64,000 nt of DNA from Methylobacterium sp. J-090 (GTDB taxonomy: Bacteria > Pseudomonadota > Alphaproteobacteria > Rhizobiales > Beijerinckiaceae): contig NZ_JAKSXV010000096.1 in NCBI RefSeq assembly GCF_022829345.1, forward strand, positions 62,001 through 126,000, given 5' to 3'. Under the pieces are notes generated by a model. The model was not told where the DNA came from and ran no database searches. It saw nothing but the letters and a program-made list of their open reading frames with translations. Of the stretch, positions 38,510-46,791 are shown one piece after another (within the stretch, counting starts at the first letter, position 1; each line of letters starts with the position of its first letter). Both the position numbers and the translations under genes were made by a program.

Positions 38510-39778
38510 ATGCTCGCATCCTCCCGCCTGCTCCGGTCGATTGCCCTTGCGGCGAGCCTCGTCTCCGCGGCCGGCCCGGACGTGCGCGCGCAGGATGGAG
38601 ACAAGATTGTCCGTGCGCAGGCCGCCGTTGCCATCGCGGCGGAACTGTCCAGCGGCGGCGGCATCACGAAACTCACCCTGACCCTGTCGAAGGCCATCGA
38701 CGCCCGCGCCTTCGTCATGGAACGGCCCGACCGTGCCGTCATCGATCTGGCCGAGGTCAACTTCCAGCTCGGCGCCGAGACCGGGCGCAAGCGCGAAGGG
38801 GTGGTGTCGTCGTTTCGCTACGGCCTGTTCGCGCCGGGCCGTTCGCGCATCGTCGTCGACCTAGCGCAGCCCGCCACCGTGGGCAAGATCGAGACGGTGA
38901 CGCGGCCCCGCGACGGCGCCGTGCTCCTCAGCGTCGAGTTCCAGCGCAGCGACCGCGACGGCTTCCGTCGCGCCGCCGTGGCAAGCGATCCGGCGCCCCA
39001 GGCCCGCAAGGCCTCGGCCCAGGCCGAAGCGACGGATGCCCGCCCCCTCATCATGGTCGATGCGGGCCACGGCGGCACCGATCCGGGCGCCATCGCGGCC
39101 ACCGGCGTGTTCGAGAAGGACATCGTGTTCGGCTTCGCCCAGGCGCTGGTCGCGCGCCTCGAATCGGGCGGGCGCTACCGGGTGCGGATGACCCGCGACC
39201 GCGACGTGTTCGTGCCCCTGTCCGAACGGGTCCGCGTCGCCCGCGAGGCCAAGGCCGACCTGTTCGTCTCGATCCACGCCGATTCGATCCAGTCCGCCCC
39301 GCAGGTGCGCGGCGCGACCATCTACACCGGCTCGGAGAAGGCGACCGACGCCGAATCGGCGCGTCTGGCCGAGCGCGAGAACCGGGCCGACGCCGCCGCC
39401 GGCACGGAATCGAACGAAGGGCCGGGGCACGTCGCCGACATCCTCCAGGAACTGACCTTACGCGAGACCCGAACCTTCTCGTCGGGCTTCGCCAAGGGGC
39501 TCATGGCCCAGCTCGGCCCGGTGATGGAGATGAGCCCGAAACCCCACCGCGAGGCCGGGTTCATGGTCCTGCGCTCGCCCGACGTGCCCTCGGTGCTCGT
39601 CGAACTCGGCTACCTGTCGAGCAAGCGCGACCTCGACCTCCTGCAGTCGGACGCCTGGCGCGCCGACGTCACGGGCGGGATGGCGAAGGCCATCGACGCG
39701 TTCTTCGGCAACCGGACCTCGCTGATGCGACCGAATCCGCCCCGGCGTTCGGCGGCAATCGCCCCAGTTTCACCATAG
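38510..39778 (+). CDS. N-acetylmuramoyl-L-alanine amidase (AmiC-type)
   Basis: This 422-residue periplasmic amidase splits the MurNAc-L-Ala bond and helps separate daughter cells. A signal peptide covers residues 1-26, an AMIN domain (about 35-150) binds peptidoglycan, and an Amidase_3 catalytic domain occupies about 180-400. Zinc ligands are visible as His in VDAGHGGTDPGA, Glu in FEKDIVFGFA and His in SIHADSI; the catalytic glutamate is in VLVELGYLS. ATG 38510 starts the signal peptide. It lies 185 bases upstream of PBP1A on the same strand, a conserved alphaproteobacterial pair. Confidence 0.93.
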   Translation: MLASSRLLRSIALAASLVSAAGPDVRAQDGDKIVRAQAAVAIAAELSSGGGITKLTLTLSKAIDARAFVMERPDRAVIDLAEVNFQLGAETGRKREGVVSSFRYGLFAPGRSRIVVDLAQPATVGKIETVTRPRDGAVLLSVEFQRSDRDGFRRAAVASDPAPQARKASAQAEATDARPLIMVDAGHGGTDPGAIAATGVFEKDIVFGFAQALVARLESGGRYRVRMTRDRDVFVPLSERVRVAREAKADLFVSIHADSIQSAPQVRGATIYTGSEKATDAESARLAERENRADAAAGTESNEGPGHVADILQELTLRETRTFSSGFAKGLMAQLGPVMEMSPKPHREAGFMVLRSPDVPSVLVELGYLSSKRDLDLLQSDAWRADVTGGMAKAIDAFFGNRTSLMRPNPPRRSAAIAPVSP

Positions 39779-39963
39779 AATGAGAGTGAAACCGGGGCTC
39801 ACGGCGCCCCGGTCCAACCGACGTCGCGAGTTCGACGGGAACGGCCGCGCGGGAAGCCCCAAGCGAACGCCGCCCTTCTCCATGCCTGTCGCCCCCCTGG
39901 GGCGGCGAGCGGTCTCGGCCGACGTGCCGGACGGCGGCAGATCCAGCGACGAACGGGACCCGG

Positions 39964-42393
39964 ATGCGCATCGTCCTTCGTTTCTTCGGCTTCCTGTTCA
40001 GCATCGGCGCGATGCTGTTCGTGGTCGCCTCGGCCGCCGGGGCGTTCTTCTATTGGAAGTACAGCCAGGACCTGCCGGACCACGCGGCCCTCGCCAATTA
40101 CGAGCCGCCGGTGATGAGCCGCGTCCACGCCGCAGACGGCTCGCTGCTCGCCGAATACGCCACCGAGCGCCGGCTCTACCTACCGATCCAGGCCATGCCG
40201 AAGATCGTCGTCGCGGCCTTCCTCTCGGCCGAGGACAAGAACTTCTACAAGCACGGCGGCGTCGATCCCGAGGGCCTGGTCCGCGCCGCGCTGACCAACT
40301 TCAAGAGCGGCAAAAAGCAGGGCGCCTCGACCATCACCCAGCAGGTCGCCAAGAACTTCCTTCTGTCACCGGAGCAGACGTTCGAGCGGAAGGCCAAGGA
40401 GGCGCTCATCGCCTTCCGGATCGAGGCGGCGTACTCGAAGGACAAGATCCTCGAACTCTACCTCAACGAGATCTTCCTCGGCACCATCGTGCCCGGGCGC
40501 AACCTGCACGGCGTCGCCGCCGCGGCGCTGGATTATTTCGGCAAGTCCGTCCACGAACTGACCATCAACGAGGCGGCCTACCTCGCCGCCCTGCCGAAGG
40601 GGCCGAACAACTACCACCCTTATCGCCAGACCCAGAAGGCGCTCGACCGCCGCAACGAGATCATCGGTCTGATGGCCCAGAACGGGTACATCACCAAGGA
40701 GGAGGGGGACGCCGCCCGCAAGATGCCGCTCGGCGTCAACCCGCGCGTCGCCTTCGCCAATGCCGCCAACGCCAACTATTTCACCGAAGAGGTCCGCCGC
40801 GAGATCGCCGAGCGCTACGGCGAGAAGAAGCTCTACGAGGGCGGCCTCTCCGTGCGCGCGACCCTCGACCCGAAGATGCAGGCCTGGGCCCGCAAGTCCC
40901 TCGTCGATGGCCTGATCCGCTACGACCAGTCCCATGGCTGGCGCGGGGCACAGGCCAAGGTCGACCTCGTCGGCCGCGACTGGGGTCTGGCCGTGGCCGA
41001 AGTGCCGGGTCTCGGCGACGTGCAGCCCTGGCGCCTCGCCGTGGTGCTGAGCACCACCGGCGGCGCCGCGCAGATCGGCCTGCAGCCCCGGCGTGAGGCC
41101 TCAGGCCAGGTCTCGAAGGACCGCGAGACCGGCACCATCGCGGCGGAGGGTACGCGCTGGACCGGCCGCTCGCCGGCCGCCGCTCTCAGCGCCGGCGACG
41201 TGGTCTACGTCGAGGCCATGGATGGCGGACGCGGCACCTATCGCCTGCGCCAGCGTCCGGAGGTCTCCGGCGCCATCGTGGCGATGGACCCCTACACCGG
41301 CCGCGTCCACGCCATGGTCGGCGGGTTCTCGTACGACGAGAGTCAGTTCAACCGGGCGACGCAGGCGATGCGCCAGCCGGGCTCGTCGTTCAAGCCCATC
41401 GTCTATTCGGCGGCGCTGGACAACGGCTATACCCCGTCCTCCATCGTGCAGGATTCGCCCATCACCATCGAGGCCGGCCCCGGCCAGGAGGCGTGGACGC
41501 CCTCGAACTACGACGGCAAGTCCGGCGGCCCGCACACGCTTCGCTACGGCATCGAGCATTCGAAGAACCTGATGACGGTCCGGCTCGCCAAGGATGTGGG
41601 TATGCCGCTCATCGCCGAGTACGCCCGCCGCTTCGGCGTCTACGACGACATGCTGCCGGTGCTGCCGATGTCGCTCGGGGCCGGCGAGACCACGGTCATG
41701 CGCATGGTCACGGCCTACTCGATGCTCGCCAATGGCGGCCGGCGCATCCGCCCGACCCTCATCGACCGCATCCAGGACCGGGTCGGCGAGACCATCTACA
41801 AGCACGATGCCCGCAAGTGCCTCGGCTGCGACGCGGAGAAGTGGTCCGGCCAGGACGAGCCCAAGCTCGTGGACGATTCCGAGCAGGTCCTCGACCCGCT
41901 CACGGCCTACCAAATGGTCTCGATCATGGAGGGCGTGGTCCAGCGCGGTACCGCAACCATCCTGAAGCAGGTCGGCAAGCCGCTGGCCGGCAAGACCGGC
42001 ACCACCAACGACGCCAAGGACGCTTGGTTCGTCGGCTTCTCGCCGGATCTTGCCGTCGGCGTTTATCTCGGCTTCGACAAGCCGCGCTCGCTCGGTGATC
42101 GCGCCACGGGCGGCGGCCTCTCGGCGCCCATCGCCCTCGACTTCCTGAAGCAAGCCCTGAAGGACAAGCCGCCGACGCCGTTCCGCGTACCGCCCGGCAT
42201 CAAGCTCATCCGCGTCTCGGCCTCGTCGGGCATGCGGGCCGGCTCGGGCGAGGGCGCCGGCACCCTTCTCGAGGCCTTCAAGCCCGGCACCGCGCCCCCG
42301 GACGCCTACGTGGCGGCGCCCGCCGGCAACGCTGCCCCGGCGGCGGTTCCACCCGACGCCGACCGCGCAGCTCAGGCCGGCGGCCTCTACTGA
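39964..42393 (+). CDS. mrcA: Penicillin-binding protein 1A (bifunctional)
   Basis: This 809-residue class A PBP polymerises and cross-links peptidoglycan. It has an N-terminal membrane helix (about 7-32) and a GT51 glycosyltransferase domain with SAEDKNFYKHGGVDP and GASTITQQVAKN. An OB-like insert precedes the transpeptidase domain, whose motifs are SxxK in PGSSFKPIVYS, SxN in EHSKNLMT and KTG in LAGKTGTTNDAKDAWFVG. A proline/alanine tail follows. ATG 39964 is the first start with family homology. It is downstream of the amidase gene and ends at a hairpin. Confidence 0.95.
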   Translation: MRIVLRFFGFLFSIGAMLFVVASAAGAFFYWKYSQDLPDHAALANYEPPVMSRVHAADGSLLAEYATERRLYLPIQAMPKIVVAAFLSAEDKNFYKHGGVDPEGLVRAALTNFKSGKKQGASTITQQVAKNFLLSPEQTFERKAKEALIAFRIEAAYSKDKILELYLNEIFLGTIVPGRNLHGVAAAALDYFGKSVHELTINEAAYLAALPKGPNNYHPYRQTQKALDRRNEIIGLMAQNGYITKEEGDAARKMPLGVNPRVAFANAANANYFTEEVRREIAERYGEKKLYEGGLSVRATLDPKMQAWARKSLVDGLIRYDQSHGWRGAQAKVDLVGRDWGLAVAEVPGLGDVQPWRLAVVLSTTGGAAQIGLQPRREASGQVSKDRETGTIAAEGTRWTGRSPAAALSAGDVVYVEAMDGGRGTYRLRQRPEVSGAIVAMDPYTGRVHAMVGGFSYDESQFNRATQAMRQPGSSFKPIVYSAALDNGYTPSSIVQDSPITIEAGPGQEAWTPSNYDGKSGGPHTLRYGIEHSKNLMTVRLAKDVGMPLIAEYARRFGVYDDMLPVLPMSLGAGETTVMRMVTAYSMLANGGRRIRPTLIDRIQDRVGETIYKHDARKCLGCDAEKWSGQDEPKLVDDSEQVLDPLTAYQMVSIMEGVVQRGTATILKQVGKPLAGKTGTTNDAKDAWFVGFSPDLAVGVYLGFDKPRSLGDRATGGGLSAPIALDFLKQALKDKPPTPFRVPPGIKLIRVSASSGMRAGSGEGAGTLLEAFKPGTAPPDAYVAAPAGNAAPAAVPPDADRAAQAGGLY

Positions 42394-42411
42394 TCGTCGA
42401 CGGTCGCGAAG

Positions 42412-42433
42412 CGGCCGGGCCCTGTCCCGGCCG
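42412..42433. terminator. Hairpin between convergent mrcA and SGNH genes
   Basis: CGGCCGGG-CCCTGT-CCCGGCCG is a perfect 8-bp GC stem 18 bases after the mrcA stop and 10 bases before the end of the convergent gene. It is followed by TTCTGGT, so it most likely terminates mrcA. Confidence 0.5.
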
Positions 42434-42443
42434 TTCTGGTATC

Positions 42444-43409
42444 TCAGAGCCCCTTGCGCGCGAGGGCCAGGGCCGCGAGCTTGTCGATATCGAAGCCGGC
42501 CTGCGGCACTTCCATCATGAAGCGCTCCGCGATCTGCGAGACGACGAAGTCAGGCCGCACACGGTCGATGGTATTCCAGTCGATGCTCGTGGACCAGAGG
42601 ACGTGCACCTCCCGGAATGTATCGGCAAAAAGCGGGGTCAGGGTGCCGGTGGCGTCGTTGGCCGTGTGGTGGGCGTAGGAATCGCCGAACAGCACGAGGC
42701 GGCGCGGATCGGCCTCGGATGAGTCGTTGCGGAAGACCGCGTGGGCGCCGATATGCGCGTCCCGGCCGCGTCCCTCCGCCTCGAACGCGGTGATCAGGGC
42801 ATTGGCGGAGACGCGCCGCGCCGTGCTCTCGAACAGGCACGGCTCGGCGATCTCGCACCGGACCGGATCGAACTTCGCGCCGAGGTCGCCGCCATAGACC
42901 CGGGGGATGCCGATGCGGCGCGCGGCGATGTCGTAGCGCGGGCGTACGCCGAGATGCCGGCAAATCTCCGCGTAGGCGAGCCAGCCGCCGTCGAAGGTCC
43001 AGTGCGTATCCGTACGGCGGTAAAGCGCCGTCTCGCGGGCGCGCGCCCGGAATGGTCGCACGAGATCGACGAGGGAGCGATGGGCCGGCGACAAGCGCAG
43101 CCAGTGCTCCAGGCGCAGGGCCGGCGCGCGGGTGGGATCGACGGTCAGACCGTCGAACGCGTGATTGTGGATCGCGAGTTTCTCGGGCGCGACCACATGG
43201 GCGTAGCGGATGCCGAGCCGAGCGCAACGCCGGGTCCGTTCCTCCAGGATGCGCCGCCAACGCCACAGCTTGGCCCGTGGAAAGCCCGGCACGCCGTACT
43301 GGGCCTCGACATCGTTGCTGCCCCCCGTGAGGAACAGCCAGCCGTCGCGCCCGATATGGACATCGGGATGGCTCGATGCGTGCGGCGCGACGGCGGCTGT
43401 GAGGCTCAT
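42444..43409 (-). CDS. AlgJ/AlgX-like SGNH protein
   Basis: The 321-residue protein resembles the SGNH domain of AlgJ/AlgX, which O-acetylate alginate. HIGRDGWLFLTGGSNDV sits at the N-terminus, the Asp-His pair in RRTDTHWTFDGGWLAYAEIC near residue 137 and the serine in LFGDSYAHHTAND near residue 243. A strong signal peptide is not seen, so its location is uncertain. No MBOAT partner (AlgI-like) is adjacent. It lies 52 bases downstream of the copper chaperone gene on the same strand and could be co-transcribed. Glycan acetylation is inferred from the fold. Confidence 0.78.
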   Translation of the reverse strand: MSLTAAVAPHASSHPDVHIGRDGWLFLTGGSNDVEAQYGVPGFPRAKLWRWRRILEERTRRCARLGIRYAHVVAPEKLAIHNHAFDGLTVDPTRAPALRLEHWLRLSPAHRSLVDLVRPFRARARETALYRRTDTHWTFDGGWLAYAEICRHLGVRPRYDIAARRIGIPRVYGGDLGAKFDPVRCEIAEPCLFESTARRVSANALITAFEAEGRGRDAHIGAHAVFRNDSSEADPRRLVLFGDSYAHHTANDATGTLTPLFADTFREVHVLWSTSIDWNTIDRVRPDFVVSQIAERFMMEVPQAGFDIDKLAALALARKGL

Positions 43410-43461
43410 GCCCGCTGTCTAGACTCAGGCAATGGTGGGCGCACCCTCTTCCGCCATGACC

Positions 43462-43983
43462 TCAATGGTGATGGTGCGGGGCCTGGACGGCGGGGGCAGT
43501 CGTATCCGGGCTCATCGCGCCGATGGGGGCGACCGCGAAGGTGACCGGCACGGCGCCGGTCCGCTCGAAGGTCAGGGTCCCGGAGACAGGTTCGTGGACT
43601 TTCGGAGCGGCGTTGAGATCCTCGAACATGAGGTGAAGTCCGCCCGGCTTCAGTTCGATGGTCTCGCCCGGCCCGATGGGCAGCCCCTCCGGCACCGGCG
43701 CCATCTTCATGACGCTGCCCGCCATGGTCATGGAATGGATCGTGCCCCGGCCCGCGATGGCGATGGCGGCACCCGTGAGCCGGTCTGCCTGCGTGCCCGT
43801 GTTCGTGATGCGGACGTAGCCGCCGGCGACTTTTGCACCGCCGGGCGTCGCCCGCATCCACGGCGTCTCGATGCGCAGGCTTCCGGCGGTGATGGGCTCG
43901 CCGGCGCAGGCATGGGCGGCAAAGCCGATGGCGGCCATGGCCGACAGGGCGAGGCGAAGAAGCGTGCGGTGGCGGCGGTTCAT
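43462..43983 (-). CDS. PCu(A)C-type periplasmic copper chaperone
   Basis: This 173-residue secreted protein of the DUF461/PCu(A)C family delivers Cu(I) to the CuA site of cytochrome oxidase. A signal peptide (RTLLRLALSAMAAIGFAAHACA, cleavage near residue 27) precedes the cupredoxin-like domain. Ligand segments IHSMTMAGSVMKM and GGLHLMFEDL give the H-M...M...H-x-M pattern. The protein ends in a His-rich tail (APHHHH) that could add metal binding. ATG 43983 is chosen; the frame is open for about 96 codons further upstream but without homology. No sco gene is adjacent. Confidence 0.9.
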   Translation of the reverse strand: MNRRHRTLLRLALSAMAAIGFAAHACAGEPITAGSLRIETPWMRATPGGAKVAGGYVRITNTGTQADRLTGAAIAIAGRGTIHSMTMAGSVMKMAPVPEGLPIGPGETIELKPGGLHLMFEDLNAAPKVHEPVSGTLTFERTGAVPVTFAVAPIGAMSPDTTAPAVQAPHHHH

Positions 43984-44555
43984 CGGATCGGGTCCGTGGT
44001 GGTGGGGTGGCGGATCGCATCTGATTTGGAGCGCCCGACGCGCGACGACCATGGGCAGATTTCGAGCGTGCGCAAGGGCACGCCGCCGCAAGGCCGCGTG
44101 AAGTCCCCGCCATGGACGAACTGCGCTTCGGCGCGTCGTATCGCCTGTCCCGTCTGTGGGGAAACAGGCCGAAGGAACGCAGTTCGTCCGGCCTGCCGCC
44201 ATCACAAGGTGGGGCGGCAGGCACCCCTTCCTCCGAAAAAACGATGATCCATCAGTGTTTTGCGAGGACACCTCGCAGAAAGAGGCCTCTCGTCTCCTCC
44301 GTGTGGCCCAGAAGCATCGCCCGCCCTGGTCGCGTTCGCGAACCCGGTCCAGACGTCCACGCCGTCCTGTGGCCCGGGCGGTACAATCGCGCGGAAGTCA
44401 TAGCAAAATCCGGGGGCGCCATATTCTGGCCCGGACGCCATGAGTTCTTAACCGCACCCCGACACGTTCGCGGCAAGGGGCGGACCGGACCCGACGCTCG
44501 GCGTCGGAGACCGGGGGCCCTACGCCGCACCCTACGTCAGATCAGAGTTCGCCCG
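43984..44555. other. 572-base region without a gene, strongly structured in the middle
   Basis: This divergent region separates the copper chaperone and L,D-transpeptidase genes. Both strands have open frames through parts of it, but none shows homology or a good ribosome site. The segment 44144-44222 contains several overlapping inverted repeats and is listed separately. Confidence 0.5.
44144..44222. other. Cluster of mutually exclusive inverted repeats
   Basis: Three stems can form: CCTGTCCC/GGGGaaACAGG (44144-44168), CAGGCC/GGCCTG (44165-44170 with 44190-44195) and a perfect 10-bp stem GCCTGCCGCC/GGCGGCAGGC (44191-44200 with 44213-44222, 12-base loop). The middle stem shares bases with both others, so they exclude one another, as in attenuators or riboswitches. 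It lies about 160-240 bases before the copper chaperone start and 330-410 before the transpeptidase start. No known RNA family is recognised. Confidence 0.45.
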
Positions 44556-45854
44556 ATGCTGAAACAGGCTCTCCATCCCCGGTCATTCGGCCTCGCCCTC
44601 GCCGCGTCCGTCGCCCTCGTCGGTCACGCGGCGTCTGCGCGCGAGCAGGGCAGCTTCGCCCAGGCCGAATGGGCGCAGGACTACGCCGCGCCGACCACCA
44701 TGCAGGTCCGGCGTTCCTCGACGCCGATCCTGTCGCCCCAGACCATCGCGGCCACGGAGCAGACCATCGAGCGCTACCGGGACATCGTGAACCGGGGCGG
44801 CTGGAAGCCGGTCTCGGGTGCCGACCGCCTGCGCATCGGCGCCAAGGGTCCGGCGGTGAGCGCCGTGCGCCAGCGTCTGATCATTTCCGGCGATCTCGAT
44901 TCGGCGTCAGGCGGCTCGGGCGTCTACGATTCCTACGTCTCGGCCGGCGTGAAGCGCTTCCAGGCCCGGCATGGCCTGAGCCAGACCGGCGCCATGAGCA
45001 TGGCGACGCAGCAGGCCATGAACGTGCCGGCGGACATCCGTCTGCATCAGCTCGAGATCAACGTGCAGCGCCTGCGCTCCTACGCGGGCAACCTCGGCAA
45101 CCGCTTCGTCATCACCAACATCCCCGCCGCCCTGGTGCAGACGGTGGAGAACGGCCAGGTCGTGACCCTGCACGCCGCCGGCGTCGGCAAGATCGACCGC
45201 CAGTCGCCGATCATGAACACCAAGGCGACGCAGATCAATTTCAACCCGTTCTGGACGGTCCCGGCTTCCATCGTGAAGAAGGACCTCATCCCCAAGATGC
45301 AGAAGGACCCGAACTACCTCACCGAGAACAAGATCCGCATCTTCACCGGCGAGACCGAGATCTCGCCGGCCTCGGTGAACTGGAACTCGGACGAAGGCAC
45401 GCGCTACCGCTACCGCCAGGATTCGGGCGCCGACTTCAATTCCATGGGCATCGTGCGGATCAACATTCCGAACCCGCACGGCGTGTTCATGCACGACACC
45501 AACTCGAAGGGCGTCTACGGCGACGATTTCCGCTTCATCTCTTCGGGCTGCGTGCGCGTGCAGAACGTGCGCGAGTACATCACCTGGCTCCTCAAGGACA
45601 CGCCCGGCTGGGGCCGCGATCAGGTCGAGCAGGCCATCGAGAGCGGCAAGCGCGTCGATGCCACCCTCAGCACCCCCGTGCCGGTCTACTGGACCTACAT
45701 CACCGCCTGGGCGACCCCCGACGGCTCGGTGCAGTTCCGCGACGACATCTACAAGCGCGACGGCGTGAATGTGCCGTCCACCCTCTCAGCCCCGACTCCC
45801 GTGGCCAGCGCCGAGCAGGTGCCGAGCTTCGAGCCTGGCGACGAGGAGAACTGA
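44556..45854 (+). CDS. L,D-transpeptidase (YcbB/LdtD-like)
   Basis: The 432-residue periplasmic enzyme makes 3-3 cross-links or anchors proteins to peptidoglycan. A signal peptide (ending near residue 30, HAASAREQG) is followed by a YcbB-type scaffold, a peptidoglycan-binding domain (about 85-150, RIGAKGPAVSAVRQRL) and a YkuD catalytic domain (about 185-345). The active-site motif reads HDTNSKGVYGDDFRFISSGCVRVQN, giving the His and Cys of the family. ATG 44556 begins the signal peptide; the open frame upstream lacks homology. It is monocistronic and followed by a terminator. Confidence 0.93.
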   Translation: MLKQALHPRSFGLALAASVALVGHAASAREQGSFAQAEWAQDYAAPTTMQVRRSSTPILSPQTIAATEQTIERYRDIVNRGGWKPVSGADRLRIGAKGPAVSAVRQRLIISGDLDSASGGSGVYDSYVSAGVKRFQARHGLSQTGAMSMATQQAMNVPADIRLHQLEINVQRLRSYAGNLGNRFVITNIPAALVQTVENGQVVTLHAAGVGKIDRQSPIMNTKATQINFNPFWTVPASIVKKDLIPKMQKDPNYLTENKIRIFTGETEISPASVNWNSDEGTRYRYRQDSGADFNSMGIVRINIPNPHGVFMHDTNSKGVYGDDFRFISSGCVRVQNVREYITWLLKDTPGWGRDQVEQAIESGKRVDATLSTPVPVYWTYITAWATPDGSVQFRDDIYKRDGVNVPSTLSAPTPVASAEQVPSFEPGDEEN

Positions 45855-45899
45855 GACTCACACTTCGAAGTCAATCGCTTGGGGAACTGGAGATCATCG

Positions 45900-45925
45900 A
45901 CGGCGGGCGCCTCAGCGCCCGCCGT
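45900..45925 (+). terminator. Rho-independent terminator of the L,D-transpeptidase gene
   Basis: A perfect 11-bp stem ACGGCGGGCGC / GCGCCCGCCGT with a CTCA loop lies 46 bases after the stop, followed by TTCCGATTCTC. Confidence 0.65.
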
Positions 45926-45954
45926 TTCCGATTCTCCGCTCCGCATGGCGTCAC

Positions 45955-46422
45955 TCAGGCAGAGGGTTGCTCGGCGTTCTCGTTCGCCAGTGCCGCGAGA
46001 ATGTCCGTTTCGATCCTCCGCGCATACGCCACTGCTTCCTCGGCACTGACCCGCACGCCCTCCTCACCCTCCCAGAAAATCCCACCCGTGGCATGGGCAT
46101 AGACCGCACCCGCGATCGCGACGCCGGCGATATTGGCAAGCCCGACGTAAGAAATCTCCAGAATCTGCGTCCAGGGACCGCCGAGGCGGGCCGCTTCCTC
46201 GTCTTCAACGAAGTCTTGGGCCGCGTCCTCATCACCGGGCAGGCACTCGAATCCCGCCTCATGCCCCTGCCAAACGACAGGCAGGTGGCCGAACAAGTCC
46301 TCGATACGCTCATCGGCCTGGCCTTCGAAGGTGAGCTTGAATCCGAGCGCATCGACGGCGGCCTGCCATTCGCCGATCGTTTCGAGGGAGCGTGTGCTGA
46401 GAACATAAGCCGACAGGGACAT
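45955..46422 (-). CDS. Hypothetical acidic protein, 155 residues
   Basis: I do not recognise this gene. The 155-residue protein is acidic (many Glu/Asp, e.g. ERIEDLFGHLP and FVEDEEAARLGG), with no signal peptide. One short hydrophobic stretch (VGLANIAGVAIAGAVYAHA, about 96-114) is more likely a buried helix than a membrane span. ATG 46422 begins MSLSAYVLSTRSLETIGEWQAAV; the frame is open 62 codons further upstream without a better start. It stands alone between the transpeptidase gene (convergent) and glyA (divergent). An SOS-type GTTC-N7-GTTC site lies 126 bases upstream of its start but is nearer to the 38-codon frame on the other strand. Confidence 0.65.
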   Translation of the reverse strand: MSLSAYVLSTRSLETIGEWQAAVDALGFKLTFEGQADERIEDLFGHLPVVWQGHEAGFECLPGDEDAAQDFVEDEEAARLGGPWTQILEISYVGLANIAGVAIAGAVYAHATGGIFWEGEEGVRVSAEEAVAYARRIETDILAALANENAEQPSA

Positions 46423-46547
46423 GAGCCTCACCCTCCGATGAACGTCTGGTCTCAGTGACGTGCGTGGCCGCGACACTGGACCCCAGGGATACAGGGCTGG
46501 GACGGATGCGCCGCGTGTGACTCGGATCTCCGTGCAACCCTGGGTAA

Positions 46548-46562
46548 GTTCATGATATGTTC
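46548..46562 (+). promoter_or_regulatory. SOS (LexA) box GTTC-N7-GTTC
   Basis: GTTCATGATATGTTC is an exact match to the alphaproteobacterial LexA box, the same format as the lexA operator in this window, with the AT-rich spacer usual for strong boxes. It lies 32 bases before the GTG of the 38-codon frame, where it would cover the promoter. Confidence 0.78.
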
Positions 46563-46594
46563 CAGCCCTGTCAAGAGCGTTCCGGAGGGGATTC

Positions 46595-46711
46595 GTGAGC
46601 ACGCGCAAGTGTGCCTGTCCGTCCTGCGGGCGCCTGGATGATCAGAACTCAAATTTTTTCCAACGACACCGCAAATTAGCTGCGCTTGGCCCAATCCCGC
46701 CGCCCGTGTAA
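46595..46711 (+). CDS. Candidate SOS-controlled 38-residue Cys-motif protein
   Basis: The GTG start is preceded by GGAGGGG at a spacing of 4 bases, one of the best ribosome sites in the window, and by an exact LexA box 32 bases upstream. The 38-residue product begins STRKCACPSCGRLDD and has a C-x-C-x2-C pattern, like half of a zinc ribbon. A basic stretch (FFQRHRKL) and a proline-rich end (GPIPPPV) follow. It stops at TAA 80 bases before glyA. It has no hydrophobic segment, unlike the SOS-induced Caulobacter division inhibitor SidA. Length and lack of known relatives leave real doubt, and it might be a leader for glyA. Confidence 0.45.
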   Translation: MSTRKCACPSCGRLDDQNSNFFQRHRKLAALGPIPPPV

Positions 46712-46791
46712 TAAAATGCCCATCGAGCGTCCGCCCGCCTTACGCCAGCGGATAACGGACGCCTTCGCCCGTTCAACAATCGAGGCCTTCC

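Larger units (their letters stand above)
46423..46791. other. Intergenic region upstream of glyA
   Basis: This 369-base region holds an SOS-type operator (46548-46562), a candidate 38-codon gene (46595-46711) and presumably the glyA promoter. Nothing else is recognised. Confidence 0.6.

Noticed and set aside
44144..44222. Cobalamin riboswitch in the structured region before the copper chaperone gene
   Set aside because: The B12-box-like core and the closing GCCACTG-type element are not seen on either strand, so it is reported only as an unknown structured element.
43984..44271. 96-codon upstream extension of the copper chaperone frame
   Set aside because: It is open but lies outside the signal-peptide start, has no homology I recognise and runs through strong hairpins.
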